In this document: piece after piece, positions 49,101 to 61,407 of the stretch | Numbering within the stretch: position 1 is the stretch's first letter | Layout: every line of letters begins with the position of its first letter | Source: Parapristionchus giblindavisi | Lineage: Eukaryota > Nematoda > Chromadorea > Rhabditida > Diplogasteridae | Reading direction: 5' to 3' | Assembly (NCBI GenBank): GCA_943737045.1 | Contig: CALSFV010000018.1 | Coordinates: 682,001 to 746,000 of the forward strand | Length of the DNA stretch: 64,000 nucleotides | Made by a program: the position numbers and the translations under genes | The notes under the pieces: generated by a model | Told to the model about the DNA's origin: nothing | The model's input: only the letters and a program-made list of their open reading frames with translations | The model's database searches: none

Positions 49101-50732
49101 TTAAGGTATCTCTCATTGCTTCAGAATGCGGCGAATGCGCGCTAAGTTTGACCAAGTTTGGATAGATGCTGCGGCCCGGGTATTGCCCTGCTGCATTTTT
49201 CGACTTCACATATCATTTTATATCGTCTTCAACAATGCCTGTGCAAATTTTCATCTGGATTGGTTTCCGCGAGCTGAAAGGATTCCCTTGTTAGAGCAAA
49301 AAAAACGTTATGAATATATATAGGTTACGCAAAGGCGAAACGGCAGAAGGAATCGATTGCGGAGATGAGATGGCATCGATGTTGAATGACTATTGTCCAA
49401 CATCTCATGGTCAGATCATATCTGCATATATTGAAACCGAGCTCTTTCAAACATTCTTTAGAATTACAAATCATATATTTATTTTTCAATATCACCCGAA
49501 ACTATACTTCAGGTTTGAGAATTCTACTTTATTTACCTCAATTGCGCAATCGATCAGTGTGCAAGAGTGTACCGTGGTGGCAGAGATTGTTACCTACTCG
49601 TAAAGATAAGGTGAATCCATTGATACTGATACTCAAATGTGCCAATCTGAGACCGTATCGACTTGACTGCATTTCGAATTCAGCGAAAATCGTGTACTTT
49701 GCTAATTGTTGTGATATGAAAGTTTAAAAAAACGCATACCTAACTTCGCGAAAAGTAAGATATAACTACAAATTAGAGTATAAAATGCAAGAAGTACCGC
49801 GTGTAAAACATTTCAGATCGCCTATGTTGAACAATCACCCTTCTACGTCACATCTGAATCGTCTCTGCATTCATTGAATTTGAAATTACCTGCACCGGTA
49901 AGTATCAGAAATATATTTTGATCCCCATCGCGTTTTTTTCCTAAAAAATCTTTCAAGGGATCGTTAGAGTAATACCGTAAAACTATGCAGAAATTTTCGA
50001 TTTCTTTATTAAATTAAAGTTAGTTCGCAAATCTAATTCATTTAGGTATCATCGGCCAATTTCCGTCCAAACATCGTGATAGAAGGTGCGGCTGCATGGG
50101 ATGAAGACAGATGGAGAGAGATAAAGATCGGAGATGAAGTTGTACTAGATGCCTACAAGTTGTGCACACGGTACACCTTAATTCGATATAAATAACCGTT
50201 TCAAAATCCATCTCACTTCTTCTGAAATCGATTGTACAGGGTGCGCCAAAATTATTTATTTTCATACGATTCCCACCTGACAATAAGGAATGAGAGGAAT
50301 GGATGATCTGGTTCATGACATAGTTCACATTTGGCAATCAAATAATTCATATTCCTAACACATAAATCGATCTCACATAATAGGTGTACAGTAACAACTG
50401 TTGATCCTGAGAAGGGTGTAAAGGATCGCGAACAAGAACCTGTGAGAACGCTGAGAGGGTTCGTTTGTTCCATATTTTTTAACGAAAAATATTATTGTCC
50501 TGTTACCACATCCTATAGTTGTTGACTGTTCGTTATGGTCACACACTCACACTTTCATTTTCCCTTGTCAGAGTTTTAATTTTCTTAATACAAATGTAAT
50601 TTAAGTTTTCGAATGGAAGGCAGACACGATGATACGAAGATAGAGGGACCGCTGTATGGAGTAAATGCGGAACTTATAAGGAAAGGAACGATCGCTGTAG
50701 GAGATGTGGTCTATGTCAAGTATAGAATATGA
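46156..50732 (+). CDS. MOSC-domain protein, mARC (amidoxime-reducing component) type
   Basis: Molybdenum-cofactor enzyme of the mARC family, which reduces N-hydroxylated substrates with cytochrome b5 on membranes, usually mitochondrial outer membrane. Ten exons: 46156-46257, 46443-46550, 47055-47186, 47356-47459, 49324-49409, 49513-49610, 49817-49897, 50046-50170, 50384-50458, 50606-50732; 345 residues. It has a hydrophobic N-terminal anchor (LLYVTIIGYSLLIS), the MOSC_N motif GSIKSLWIYPVKSC, LRDREFVIID, TARQYPEL, then the MOSC domain with YVEQSPFYVTSESSLHSLN, FRPNIVIEG and the conserved Cys in LCTRCTVTTVDPEKG, and ends VGDVVYVKYRI. Phases join throughout. Probable trans-splice acceptor TTTCTAG is 10 bases before the ATG. 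Introns 2 and 4 carry three transposable elements. AATAAA overlaps the stop region at about 50732. Confidence 0.93.
46573..47029. mobile_element. Foldback element in mARC intron 2
   Basis: 457 bp with ends GTGGTGTTAATTT / AAATTAACACCAC. Each arm also contains nested inverted copies of GCAAATATCTCGG and GAGACTTGAAACTT motifs, so the element has two levels of inverted repeats. A dinucleotide AT target duplication is possible but not certain. Confidence 0.85.
47559..48778 (-). mobile_element. mariner element with TIRs and TA duplication, transposase decayed
   Basis: 1220 bp. Both ends carry TTAGGGTGTCCCATAAGTCT in inverted orientation, flanked by TA (47557-47558 and 48779-48780). Minus-strand fragments resemble mariner transposase (WKGAKPVPKRNPNGKEEPLS, VYHELLPEGQTVTTDVFCEQ) but are broken by stops. 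It sits in mARC intron 4. Confidence 0.9.
48793..49290. mobile_element. CAAGG-ended foldback MITE (copy 2) with TTA duplication
   Basis: 498 bp, nearly identical to 44603-45100. The arms are the same but the central loop is the reverse complement, so this copy is inserted in the opposite orientation. TTA flanks each end. It lies about 14 bp from the mariner in the same intron. Confidence 0.93.
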
Positions 50733-51653
50733 ATAAAGATATTATGTAAATTTCTATTAAATCTATTGACTTGGGGTACTGAGAAAGAAGGATTTCTTTT
50801 TTTTAAACGATACGCATATAAACGGTAAACTCACCGTACATAGAACAGAAAAGTAGTTAGTGATCAATAATTACCGAAGTTTTTTGTCCCTATCGTGTGT
50901 CTACAATGTGCCCCGTTTTTTGAGACGTTGAATTTGCACGGAATGGGGAATACAAATCAAAAGGAAGGAAGGTTTTTTATCATTTGTACCAAAACATGCG
51001 AGAAGTGAAAACTATAAACATGTTTGTTTCTCAATAGAGTTACGAGCGTGATCTGCATTATTTCACTATCGAACGTGTAACTGATATACATAGGTAATCG
51101 ATAGCATGGTTACTACAATGTAATCTTCACTGGCCGAGTATGATTCATTTATCTCCCATAAACAACGGATCATGTATCGTTTAATTGTTTGTTGATTATC
51201 TCGCGATACTTTCGAGTTCTTTCTTCGTCTTTCCGATCGCTCTAACCTGTACTCTCTCGCAAGAACACGGACGTATGATCAAAACCTTTCCCGTGCATAG
51301 CTTCGTTTAAAAAAAGATTATTTTTGGATATTTGATATATGTGATCATGTTCTTCTATGTAGTTTGAATCGACGCGTAGTTATGAGGTTGACGGCATGTT
51401 TTTCTTCCTTGTAATTGCATCTCTTATCATATTATAGAGGCCATTTACACGTGGTATCAGTGATCAGTAAATATCATTAGGTAGTTTTATCTTATTCCAT
51501 TGTTGGTTATTCGCTCTTGGTAATTTCTATGAACATTACTAGTGTTCGCTACAAAATATTCAATTTAATTTGAATATCTCCGCTTTGGTGTTTCTTTAGT
51601 AGAAACAGTGGTCGACGACTATACTCTTGAGTAATCAATCAAAATATTCAGCA
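50733..51653. other. Spacer between mARC and P450 B
   Basis: AT-rich intergenic DNA with the presumed P450 B promoter. I see no further gene. Confidence 0.55.
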
Positions 51654-54600
51654 ATGTTCATCTTTCTGGCTATTCTTGTGGCTCTGCTTTACTTCACAGG
51701 ATTTTTTCGGTTACTTCGGGGTTACATGTGAGTCAATTTCGTCTTTCAATTAAAAAGATTTGCATGAAAAGGATCGATATGACATAGTGATGATAATTCG
51801 AGCTAAAAAATATTTGAATCATTGAGATACCGAAAACGTATGACATCTTCTATCCCTGGTGATGAAGGAACTCCGATTCTTGGTCATCTATTGAAGCTAG
51901 GAACAACTACAGAAAGTAATTGTAAAAATAGTGCCTTAGTACAGAAAGTTAAATCACAAAATGTAATACCGTGATCTTGCTTTGAGCTCTGTTCCTACTA
52001 TTGAATCTCCAATTTTCCATGATGCGTACATCGCCGTATCAACGCCGTGGTATACGAATCGGTACCCCATGAGATTGGCATCTCGACGGCGTACTCCGCG
52101 AATAAAAATTCGGAGATGTCACTGTATTTCTCTATTAAAAATTGCATCCAAAAACATCTGGGAGGTATATATAATATAGATTTTTTTTTAAATTTCAGCA
52201 TTGCCCAAAGTTTCGCTGAAATTCTCAAAACAATGCAGAGATAGTGGATTGAATCTACTCAAGATGTACATTCTTCATGAAACTGCTTTCGTTCCACTGA
52301 ATGGACAAATGCTCCAGGTGCTCTTACGTAATACCGTACAATATAAATAAAACATTGTATTACATAGTAATCACGACAGCAAATAAGATACGAGTGTTAG
52401 AAAATGGGGTGAGCAAATCTCGTTGTTCTGATTCTTTGCATTTGCTCTCTGATCTGTTAGAAATTGCATCGGCTAGAAAAAAATATTGATAAATTGTGAT
52501 GGATCGGACATATTTATAAAGACTTCTTTCAGTATATTCTTGATTCCAAAGAGGAGATCACGAAAGGCAACGATTATGATACATTTGAGCCATGGCTCGG
52601 CAGAGGCTTATTATTGAGGTGTGTATAGAGAAATTTAAATTCCGTTTAACTAGAAGAATAGTCCCATTTTTTTCTGTAAGTTGTTTTGTAGCAAATTGTG
52701 ATATCGTAAATCGTTTTTTTTAAATTGCAGTCGTTCATTCATTAAAGTTGATCAGTCGTTTCAGCACCGGCGATAAATGGCGTTCGCGCCGAAAGATGCT
52801 CACTCCATCATTCCACTTCTCAATGCTTTCTGAATATGTAGGGACAATCAACCGACATGCAAAGGTTAATGAAATTGTTGGGGAGAAAAAGTGTAGCAAT
52901 CTGAATAGGCATATTAGATTTACCAGACTTTCTCAGGTTCTCGTGGAAATTATCCATGATAAGTGTGATAGTGAGTTTGACATCTTCCCGTACACGAAAC
53001 GAAGTGCCCTTGATATCATATGTGGTAAGTATAACTATATTTATCTTTCCTTGCAGCGTTTTGATATATACAACGTTTTCTAGTTTTAAAATTGTGTTGT
53101 AATTGGGTATTTATTGTTTGTACAGTGTGGCCTAAAAGTCATGGGACACTGTTTCATTTTTTAGAACTTTTGATCCAGGAAAGCAATCAAGTTGATCTTT
53201 TGAGTCAATGTACAGAATTTATCAAGGGATACACTCATGATGTGTTGGTGTAATTAAATTAGTTTACTGTTGCGTAGTGATGATGTCACCGAAGTACACT
53301 TTTTTGAAATTTTACATTTCTTTAGTGAAAAGTCATGTTCTTCTGAAACATTGTGAGAGTGGAGACACTCACTAGGGCTGCACAGTGAGCAATTTCGGAA
53401 TGGCTCTGACTCTGATTTCAAGATGTAGCGTGTTTGCAAATTTGATCCGAAAATTTTTTTCTGTGGTGTCTCCACTCTCACAATGTTTCAGAAGAACAGG
53501 ACTTTTCACTAAAGAAATATAAAATTTCAAAAAAAAGAAGTGTTCTTCGGTAGCGTCAACACTTCCAGTAAACTAATTTAATTATACCAACACATCATGG
53601 TTGTATCCCTCGATAAGTTCTGTACATTGACTCAAAAGATCAACTTGATTGATTCCTGGATCAAAAGTTCTAAAAAAAATGAAAAAGTGTCTTATGACTT
53701 TTAGCGCACACTGTATGCCATCCAGATGTAAAAGAAAGTGAATGAAAAACTATTGCAGAATTATTCGAAGAACTCAGATAGAGTATTTTGAGATCAATCG
53801 GATTCTATATTATAATCTGTGTTGAATCAATGATTTTTTTTTCAGAATCAGCGATGGCAAAGGATCTAAATTCACAACACGAACCGGATCAACCTTATGT
53901 CAATGCGATTGCAAATTTAATGCAATTAGGAATGAAGGCTTCGATGCAACCACAATATTGGACGTCCCTTGGAAAGTACAGATTAACAAAATTTATCTTT
54001 TTTTACCATAAAAATATGAAACATTTTCAGAAAACAAAAAAAAAACGAGATAAGATTGTTCATTTTCATTGTAAAAGTGTAAATGATATACAATATAGTG
54101 TTATTTCACAGATGGCTGACTGGGTGGCAAAAGGAGCATGATTCGTTTGTCGAAATCGCCCACAATTTCACGAACGAGGTAGTTGTTCATTTTTCTAGCT
54201 CATCTCGAGTAATGCACATTTTCCCAAAAGGCTATTCAATTTTGAATCCCAGAGCTGTGGATTCAAATTTTTAGACGACAACAATTCAGTAGTCTCTTTC
54301 TATCCGTCATCGAAATCCGACGTTAGGAAGGCACATAATTTAACTCCTTTATAAAAATATGCACAAAATACAATTCGACAAATAATTATTAAGGAAGATT
54401 TAAAAACAATAAATGATGAAAATGGTTATTTAAAGGTAATCACTGAACGGATGGAACAACTCAGAAAGGGAGAAGATGAATCTAATAGAAAAGCCTTCTT
54501 GGATCTACTAATATCACACAAAGAGGAAGAGAATCTTTCTATCGAAGATATAAGAGAGGAAGTCGATACTTTCATGTTCGCTGGTAAATATGCTTGAGTT

Positions 54601-56231
54601 TTATTAATTTTTTCAGGACACGGCACTTTATTTTTTCAGGACACGACACAACATCGAGTTCTCTTGGTTGGATAATTTGGTGCTTATCACATCACATGGG
54701 TGAACAGGATAAAGTATACGAAGAAATGGAAGAAATCTTCGGTAGGAACAAGTTTCTATGACCATGAAACAAATCAGATGAGTTAGAGATTATTAGACTG
54801 GTAAATAAAGAAGAAAAATAAAAGTTGATAGTTGAAAGTTGATGTTGATAAAAGAAACATGAAAAATTTTAAAGCATTTGTTGAGTTACTCAAATTGAGT
54901 TATTTTTCAATTGAAGGAGATGATGTCGATCGGGACTGTACGAAAGACGATATGGCCAAAATGATCTATCTTGAACGATGTATCAAAGAGGTTCTAATTC
55001 ATTTGATATATGTACATAGTGGACTTTATTATAGTCAATGCGTCTGTTCCCTCCGGTTCCATTTGTCATACGACATCTGGAAAACGATTTTAAAATGGGT
55101 GAGTTTTGGAAATTTTACACCGTTATTTAAACTATTTATATCTGCTGGCGAAATGCTCCCTGAGCTCGGCAAGAATCCGAAGAAGTTCCAAAGTTTGACT
55201 TCACGTAATTCTAGGAAATCGTTGTGACGTCATTTAAATCAACATCATTTCTTCAGGTGATCATCTACTACCTAAGGGCAGCAGTATCGTTATTGCACCA
55301 TATGCAATTCATCGAAATGAGTTAGTTACCCCCCCCCCCATCTCTTCCACTCTTAACGAAGTATTATAGTCAAATCTACGAAAATCCGGACACATTCAAT
55401 CCGGATAACTTTTTACCTGAGAAGGTATGTTGTTAACACGTAATTTCTAAGAAGGGAGCAAAACGGGAGACTACAGAACCCATGGTACACGGTACTCAAA
55501 ACCAGTCTAGAGAGCGCAAAACTAATTTCTCAATGAGAAGAGATACGAATTTTTTTCATGAACTGTAGCTAATGCGAAGCATAATTATTATTAAAAGACA
55601 TCGAATGACAGGAGAAAATAGAAATACAAAACCTTTTTGCATTTCTTCAAGCCATGATCTTGAAATTGGGAATGGAAAAGGCGAGCTTTAATCATTTCAA
55701 CAGTATTGTACCTAACTGCCCTTGTTTCGTAAAGAGTGACCAGGCCAACAATTCTATTATTTATTTAAGATAGATGAACGCCACCCTTACGATTACATTC
55801 CCTTCTCAGCAGGACCGAGGAATTGTATAGGTGAGATGTGTTGTTATAGACTTCTGTCATGATTCCTTAAGCAATGAAGCACGAATTCTTATTATTCCTG
55901 CACTATTTGCATTACATTTTTAGGCCAGAAGTTTGCCATGTACGAAATGAAGATAGTTATTTCATGGATTCTCAGACTATACAGAATCGAGAGCACGAGG
56001 TACTGAATTTTTAACGTCGAAATGTGAAACAAAATTAATGTAAAGAAGTGAGTTGGAGCTCTTTCCAGTGTCTCGTTAAATTTCAAACTTTGAATATAAA
56101 ATATCTGTGATCTTGTATAAACGAAGAATCTTGGTGGTTTCAGGGACTTCGATGAAAACGCCCGATTGGCAGAAGTGGTACTGCGGCCTCGTGATGGGAT
56201 TCTGGTTACCCTACATAAACGCAGACTATAA
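51654..56231 (+). CDS. Cytochrome P450, CYP4-clan (copy B)
   Basis: ER-anchored haem-thiolate monooxygenase of 494 residues. 17 exons: 51654-51727, 51827-51915, 52199-52317, 52533-52618, 52765-52864, 52937-53024, 53846-53975, 54112-54178, 54436-54583, 54640-54741, 54917-54990, 55035-55098, 55257-55320, 55370-55424, 55770-55830, 55924-55999, 56144-56231. Hydrophobic N-terminal anchor; [15 protein letters not shown]-helix [10 protein letters not shown]-helix ESMR; PERF-region [10 protein letters not shown]; haem loop [10 protein letters not shown] with Cys at ~439. Every intron position matches copies A and C. Copy C, 0.9 kb downstream in the same direction, is the closest relative, so these two are a recent tandem duplication. 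Intron 6 carries a Tc1-type MITE. A decoy acceptor lies 23 bases before exon 10. Confidence 0.95.
53123..53713. mobile_element. Tc1-type foldback MITE in P450 B intron 6
   Basis: 591 bp with long imperfect inverted arms. The ends are CAGTGTGGCCTAAAAGTCAT and ATGACTTTTAGCGCACACTG, flanked by TA. CAGTG ends with TA duplication are characteristic of Tc1-like elements. No transposase is present. Confidence 0.9.
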
Positions 56232-57144
56232 CCTTTTGTTGCTAAGCTTATTGTATAGTTATTGGATTCGATAAATGCAAAAGAGTTATTGTAATATGTC
56301 AATCCGTTCTAAGAGTTTTATACGAAAGAAGAGGGTGCGCGGAACAGGAGTAGAACGGCCTCCTTCGTTACAGTCTTTCATGGTGAACATTGCCTGGAAA
56401 AAGACTTGGCAAAAATTTCTGAACCAAAAAGGTCTTCGAATACTTTTAATAGTATATGAGTGAGTGTGCAAGGACGCAAGAGAAATAGTGTTCTTATCAA
56501 GCACACAAAATGACACAGACATCGACCACAAATGATATACATATACTCATCTTTACCGATATTGAATTAAATCTTTCCCTTATTGATAATAAACGCAAAT
56601 GTGATTACTTTTGTTTAATTTCAATCTTTACGCGATCGATTCGATGATTATTCTTTACATATATATCTCTCTCGTAGTCGTTATTGTTTACTAGCGCATT
56701 GCGTGATCCTCTCACTCTTGTCCACTTCACCTTCCACTCACTCCTATTTCCTTCACTCTCTCGCACTACATCCCAATCAATAACCTCATATCACATTTAT
56801 CGCCTGTTTTGTTTACGTTTCCATGTTGTTGATTTGATTCTAGCGGGGCATTTGCATGCAATCATGTATAGTTTGATCCGACAATAAATAAAGACTGTTG
56901 GGATTTCTTTTCTTCCTTTAATATTTCAATATTAATATGTATTAATATTAAATATTAATATTAATATTAATATGTAATATTTAATATATATCAGAGACAT
57001 GAATCACGCTCGAAGGGTGTTTATCATGTTTTCGTTGTAAACTCCCTTGTTCATCATTCCATCTTCTCTATTTCATCCTATTCTTGCACACAAATTGCAC
57101 AATCAAAATGCTATACCTAATCTTTTGACTCTGGAAATTTAGTG
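56232..57144. other. Spacer between P450 B and C
   Basis: AT-rich. It includes a TATTAA-type low-complexity run at about 56930-56990. A TTTAG acceptor lies two bases before the P450 C start codon. No other gene is supported. Confidence 0.55.
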
Positions 57145-60100
57145 ATGCTGCTCATTCTGGGAATTGTTGCGGTTTTGATTTATTATACTGGACTGTTTAG
57201 ATTGGTGCGGAGTTACATGTGAGTTAATTTTACCAATAAAAAAGACATTGTTGTTAATTTATCAATTAAAATAACACTGCTATATATAGTGCGTTAAACT
57301 ATCTTTCTAGCTCTAAAAATAACAACCGACGAGCCTTAATCTTATATCCCTAATAGAGCGCGAGGGTAGATAGGTAGAATACTTTTTTCCTTCCATAGCT
57401 CATGTACATAATATAAATTGATGGTCTACACTCCCTTCCTTAGTGATCTATTTGCCTGAACTTGTATTAGACCTTTGGTCTTTGAAACTTATTGTTAGAG
57501 AACTCGAGCCTTTGTATGGTAAAAGCAATTGCGATTACTTTAGCTATGATAAGCACAATAAATATAATATAACATTAAACTCAAAAATAATAGCCTGATC
57601 AATTGCTTAATTTAATGTGAACATACGAGAAGAAAACTGAAAATGAACAAAGAAAAGCATCTTGTATTGAACCCGAATATATTTGATTTTTTATCAGATA
57701 CAGAAAACGACTGACATCATCAATCCCCGGAGATGAAGGAATCCCGATCCTTGGTCATTTATTACAACTTGGAAGAACTTCTGAAAGTGATATCTACACT
57801 ATCGCGAACACAAATCAATAATAGCATGCTTAAACTCCCCACGCTTATCAACCTCTCTTTTTTTTCAGTTGACCTATGACCCGGGGTTCATGGTTGAAAA
57901 TGGCGAAAGTCGAAAAATTCATGATTTCCCCCCATTATAAAGTGAGCCAATTTTTCTCTTTCTGGATGCCGTAACCCGAACTACCGTAATCTAGCTACCG
58001 CACCCTACAATATTATAGCGAAATTCACTGTTTGATTACGGTAGTATGGGTTACGGTATTCAGAAAGATAAAATTTGGCTCACTATTGATATAATGACAA
58101 CATGGGTCGGCTGAAAAAAATCAGTTCGCGATTCCTGACGGTTATGGTAGCCCAATAATACCATACACTCCCACTGATAGCAATGGTAGAACTTTGGTTG
58201 CCATACGCCAAATCCCAACCGATTTATGATCCGTTGTGCAAACGATCGTTGGCAAAACGATCGCCCCATAAAATCTTAAGAAAATATATATTGATGATAC
58301 AGATGAATACTTTTAATTCCAGCGATGCCAAAAATATTACTGGAATTGGCAAAGAAATGTCGGAATAATGGATCAAATCTACTCAAGATGTACATTCTTC
58401 ATGAAACTGCCTTCGTACCACTGAATGGACAAATGCTCAAGGTGTTCTATGTTACTTCTAATTTGGATTCGTAATAGTTTTCCAATCCAAATTAGAATTA
58501 AGCCTCATTTGCCATTGTGTTTAAAACTCATAAAAAGGGGCGAGAATGCGCAGAAAGGATAGTTGCACTACTTAGCAGATTATTATATTTTTCCATTGCA
58601 GTTTATTCTTGATTCAAATGATGAGATTACGAAAGGCAACGATTATGATATATTCGAGCCATGGCTGGGTAGAGGATTATTGTTAAGGTGAATAAATGTT
58701 AATCAAGCGAAAAATATCGATAGTATACGGAATTGCATCGGTTTAATTCTTTCCGAATAACAGTATTTCAATGATCACCACTAAGCAAATTTGCAGCACC
58801 GGTGATAAATGGCGATCGCGTCGGAAGATGCTCACTCCTTCATTTCACTTCTCAATGCTTTCTGAATACGTTGTGACTATGAATCGACATGCAAAGGTAC
58901 TCAATTAAGGATATTGAAATATAAATAAACTCAAAAATAAATAGAACAAAAATAACCAATTTAATTTTGAAATGAATTCTTAGGTTCTCGTTGAAATTCT
59001 GCATGACATGTGCGAACGCGAGTTTGACGTCTTCCCTTTCACGAAAAGAAGCACTCTCGATATCATTTCAGGTCCGTTATTTATCACTATTTTTTACTAA
59101 TTTATAATCACTGCATGGAGTGTTTCTTGAAAGAAGAATTATAATCTTGTATAACATGAATATCATTATTCATTCTAAAAAATTTTGTTGAAGAATCAGC
59201 GATGGCAAAGGATCTAAATTCACAACACGAACCGGATCAACCTTATGTCAATGCGATTCATAATTTGATGAAGCTAGGAATGAAGGCATCTATGCAGCCT
59301 CAGCTTTGGACACCATTCGGAAAGTAAGAATATTAATCTACTTTTAGAACTTCAGAAAAATAAGCAATTAGTACAGATAACAAATGTAGAAGTAAAAAGA
59401 ATCATTTCTTAACAGATGGCTGACAGGATGGCAGAAGCAGCATGATTCGTTTCTGGATATTGCTCACAATTTCACAAAAACAGTAAGTGTGAGAGTTCTC
59501 AGTTTTAGTAGGGCAAAAGGTAAAAAAGTAATAAATAAAATAAATGATAATATATTATAAAAATAATTATTAATTGTTTTTAAAGGTAATTGCTGAACGG
59601 ATGGAACAGCTCAGAAAGGGAGAAGATGAATCTAATAGAAAAGCGTTCTTGGATCTACTCATAGCTCAAAAAGAAGAACAGAATTTATCCATTGAAGATA
59701 TCAGAGAGGAAGTCGACACCTTCATGTTTGCCGGTAATCACCTTTATTTTTGTTTACGCAACTCCCTTTATGATTTATAATATGTACAATCATATCAACT
59801 ATACAATATAACAGATATCAACTATACAATACAACATAAAACTCCTCATTCTGTCCACACGCTCTATCACAATCGGTTACAACCAAAAAGCAAAGGCTTT
59901 AGATTGAGCCTTGAGTATTCATCAAAATACCCAGCGTATTAGTCAGATGACGGAATTGATTGTGGCATCAGCAGTCAATTTAACATCAACAATGTTAATT
60001 ATGTTAATTCTTTATTCAGGACACGACACGACCTCAAGTTCTCTTGGTTGGATAATTTGGTGCTTATCTCATCACATGGACGTACAGGATAAAGCATATG

Positions 60101-61407
60101 AGGAAATTCACGAAGTATTCGGTAAGCTGATCTCAGTGTATGAATGAGTTAATATAATAGACTACATTTCATACTAAAGAGTCAATTGAAAAAAAGACTT
60201 TTAAGGCGATGATGTCGATCGGGACTGTACGAAAGACGATATGGCCAAAATGATCTATCTTGAACGATGTATCAAAGAGGTTCTAATTCATTTGAAATAT
60301 GTACATAGTGGACTTTATTATAGTCAATGCGTCTGTTCCCCCCAGTTCCATTTGCAATACGTCATCTACAGGATGACCTCGTAATGGGTAAGTCATAGAG
60401 AGAATGATGAAAATTGTCCCTGTGATATCGTAGTTAAATAAGTACATTTTCTAATCACATTCATTAGCATAGTTCAGGCGACTATCTACTTCCCAAGGAT
60501 AGTAGCCTGATCATTTCTCCATACGCGGTCCATCGAAATGAGTTAGTTAAACCTAGTCTTTGTTGTTCTTAAAACTAGGCAAACTTGCTTCAAACAAATT
60601 TCATACAATTTACTTGCAAACGTCATTACAGACAAATCTACGAAAATCCGGACACCTTCAATCCAGATAATTTCCTGTCTGAGAAGGTCGGTTACTTTGA
60701 CACCAAGATTTTTGCCCATTATATTTCACAATGACAGCGAATGTTTATTAAAGGTAGCTGAACGCCATCCCTACGACTACATTCCCTTCTCAGCAGGACC
60801 GAGGAATTGTATCGGTACAAATTTTAAAAAAATCTACATTTGAATGTCATTTCGACAAAATGATTTTCTGATTATCCCTAAAGAACAACACTGAATCCCA
60901 AATTTCCGTTTTCTAATAACCATACAGATATTCTCAATTCCATTTTGTTGTAAAAATTGCTGTCCCCTTAAGTTTATATGTTGATGACCTTTTCTTTGCT
61001 AAATTAAATGGGAAAGAGTAGTGTAGAAGTTGTTCTCTTTGGGTTCTTTTTTATTCTCTCTTTTGGTCTTTATCTATTTATAATATCTCCATTGTATTCA
61101 TTCGTGCAATGAAATCAATTTGTTGAAAATAAATGTTTTTGTTCCTTTTTTTCAGCTAATTCATTTGATTATTTATATTTCCGAATATTAGGACAGAAGT
61201 TCGCCATGTACGAAATGAAGATCGTCATCTCTTGGATTCTTAGACTATACAGAATCGGCAGCACGAGGTAACAAGATAAATTATCCCTGGTAGCACCCTT
61301 CCAATTACTTCGATTGCAGGAATTTCGATGACAACGTTCGACTTGCAGAAGTAGTACTTCGACCGCTTGATGGAATTCTGATTACCCTACACAAGCGAAG
61401 AATATAA
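57145..61407 (+). CDS. Cytochrome P450, CYP4-clan (copy C)
   Basis: ER-anchored P450 of 494 residues, tandem copy of B. 17 exons: 57145-57218, 57698-57786, 58323-58441, 58602-58687, 58797-58896, 58984-59071, 59194-59323, 59416-59482, 59586-59733, 60020-60121, 60206-60279, 60324-60387, 60478-60541, 60632-60686, 60754-60814, 61192-61267, 61320-61407. Exon lengths are identical to those of B. Motifs: [49 protein letters not shown] (Cys ~439). TTTAG immediately precedes TG-ATG, consistent with trans-splicing. Exon 7 and the block exon 11-intron 11-exon 12 are almost identical to B while other introns are unrelated, suggesting gene conversion. AATAAA is near 61436. Nothing indicates inactivation. 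Confidence 0.95.
57862..58119. mobile_element. Inverted-repeat element in P450 C intron 2
   Basis: Outer ends TTTTTTTCAGTTGACC... and the imperfect complement ...GGTCGGCTGAAAAAAA. Inner arms carry GGATGCCGTAACCC / GGGTTACGGTATTC and GTAATC / GATTACGG blocks, the same CCGTAACCC motif as in the 32134-34270 foldback. Confidence 0.7.
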
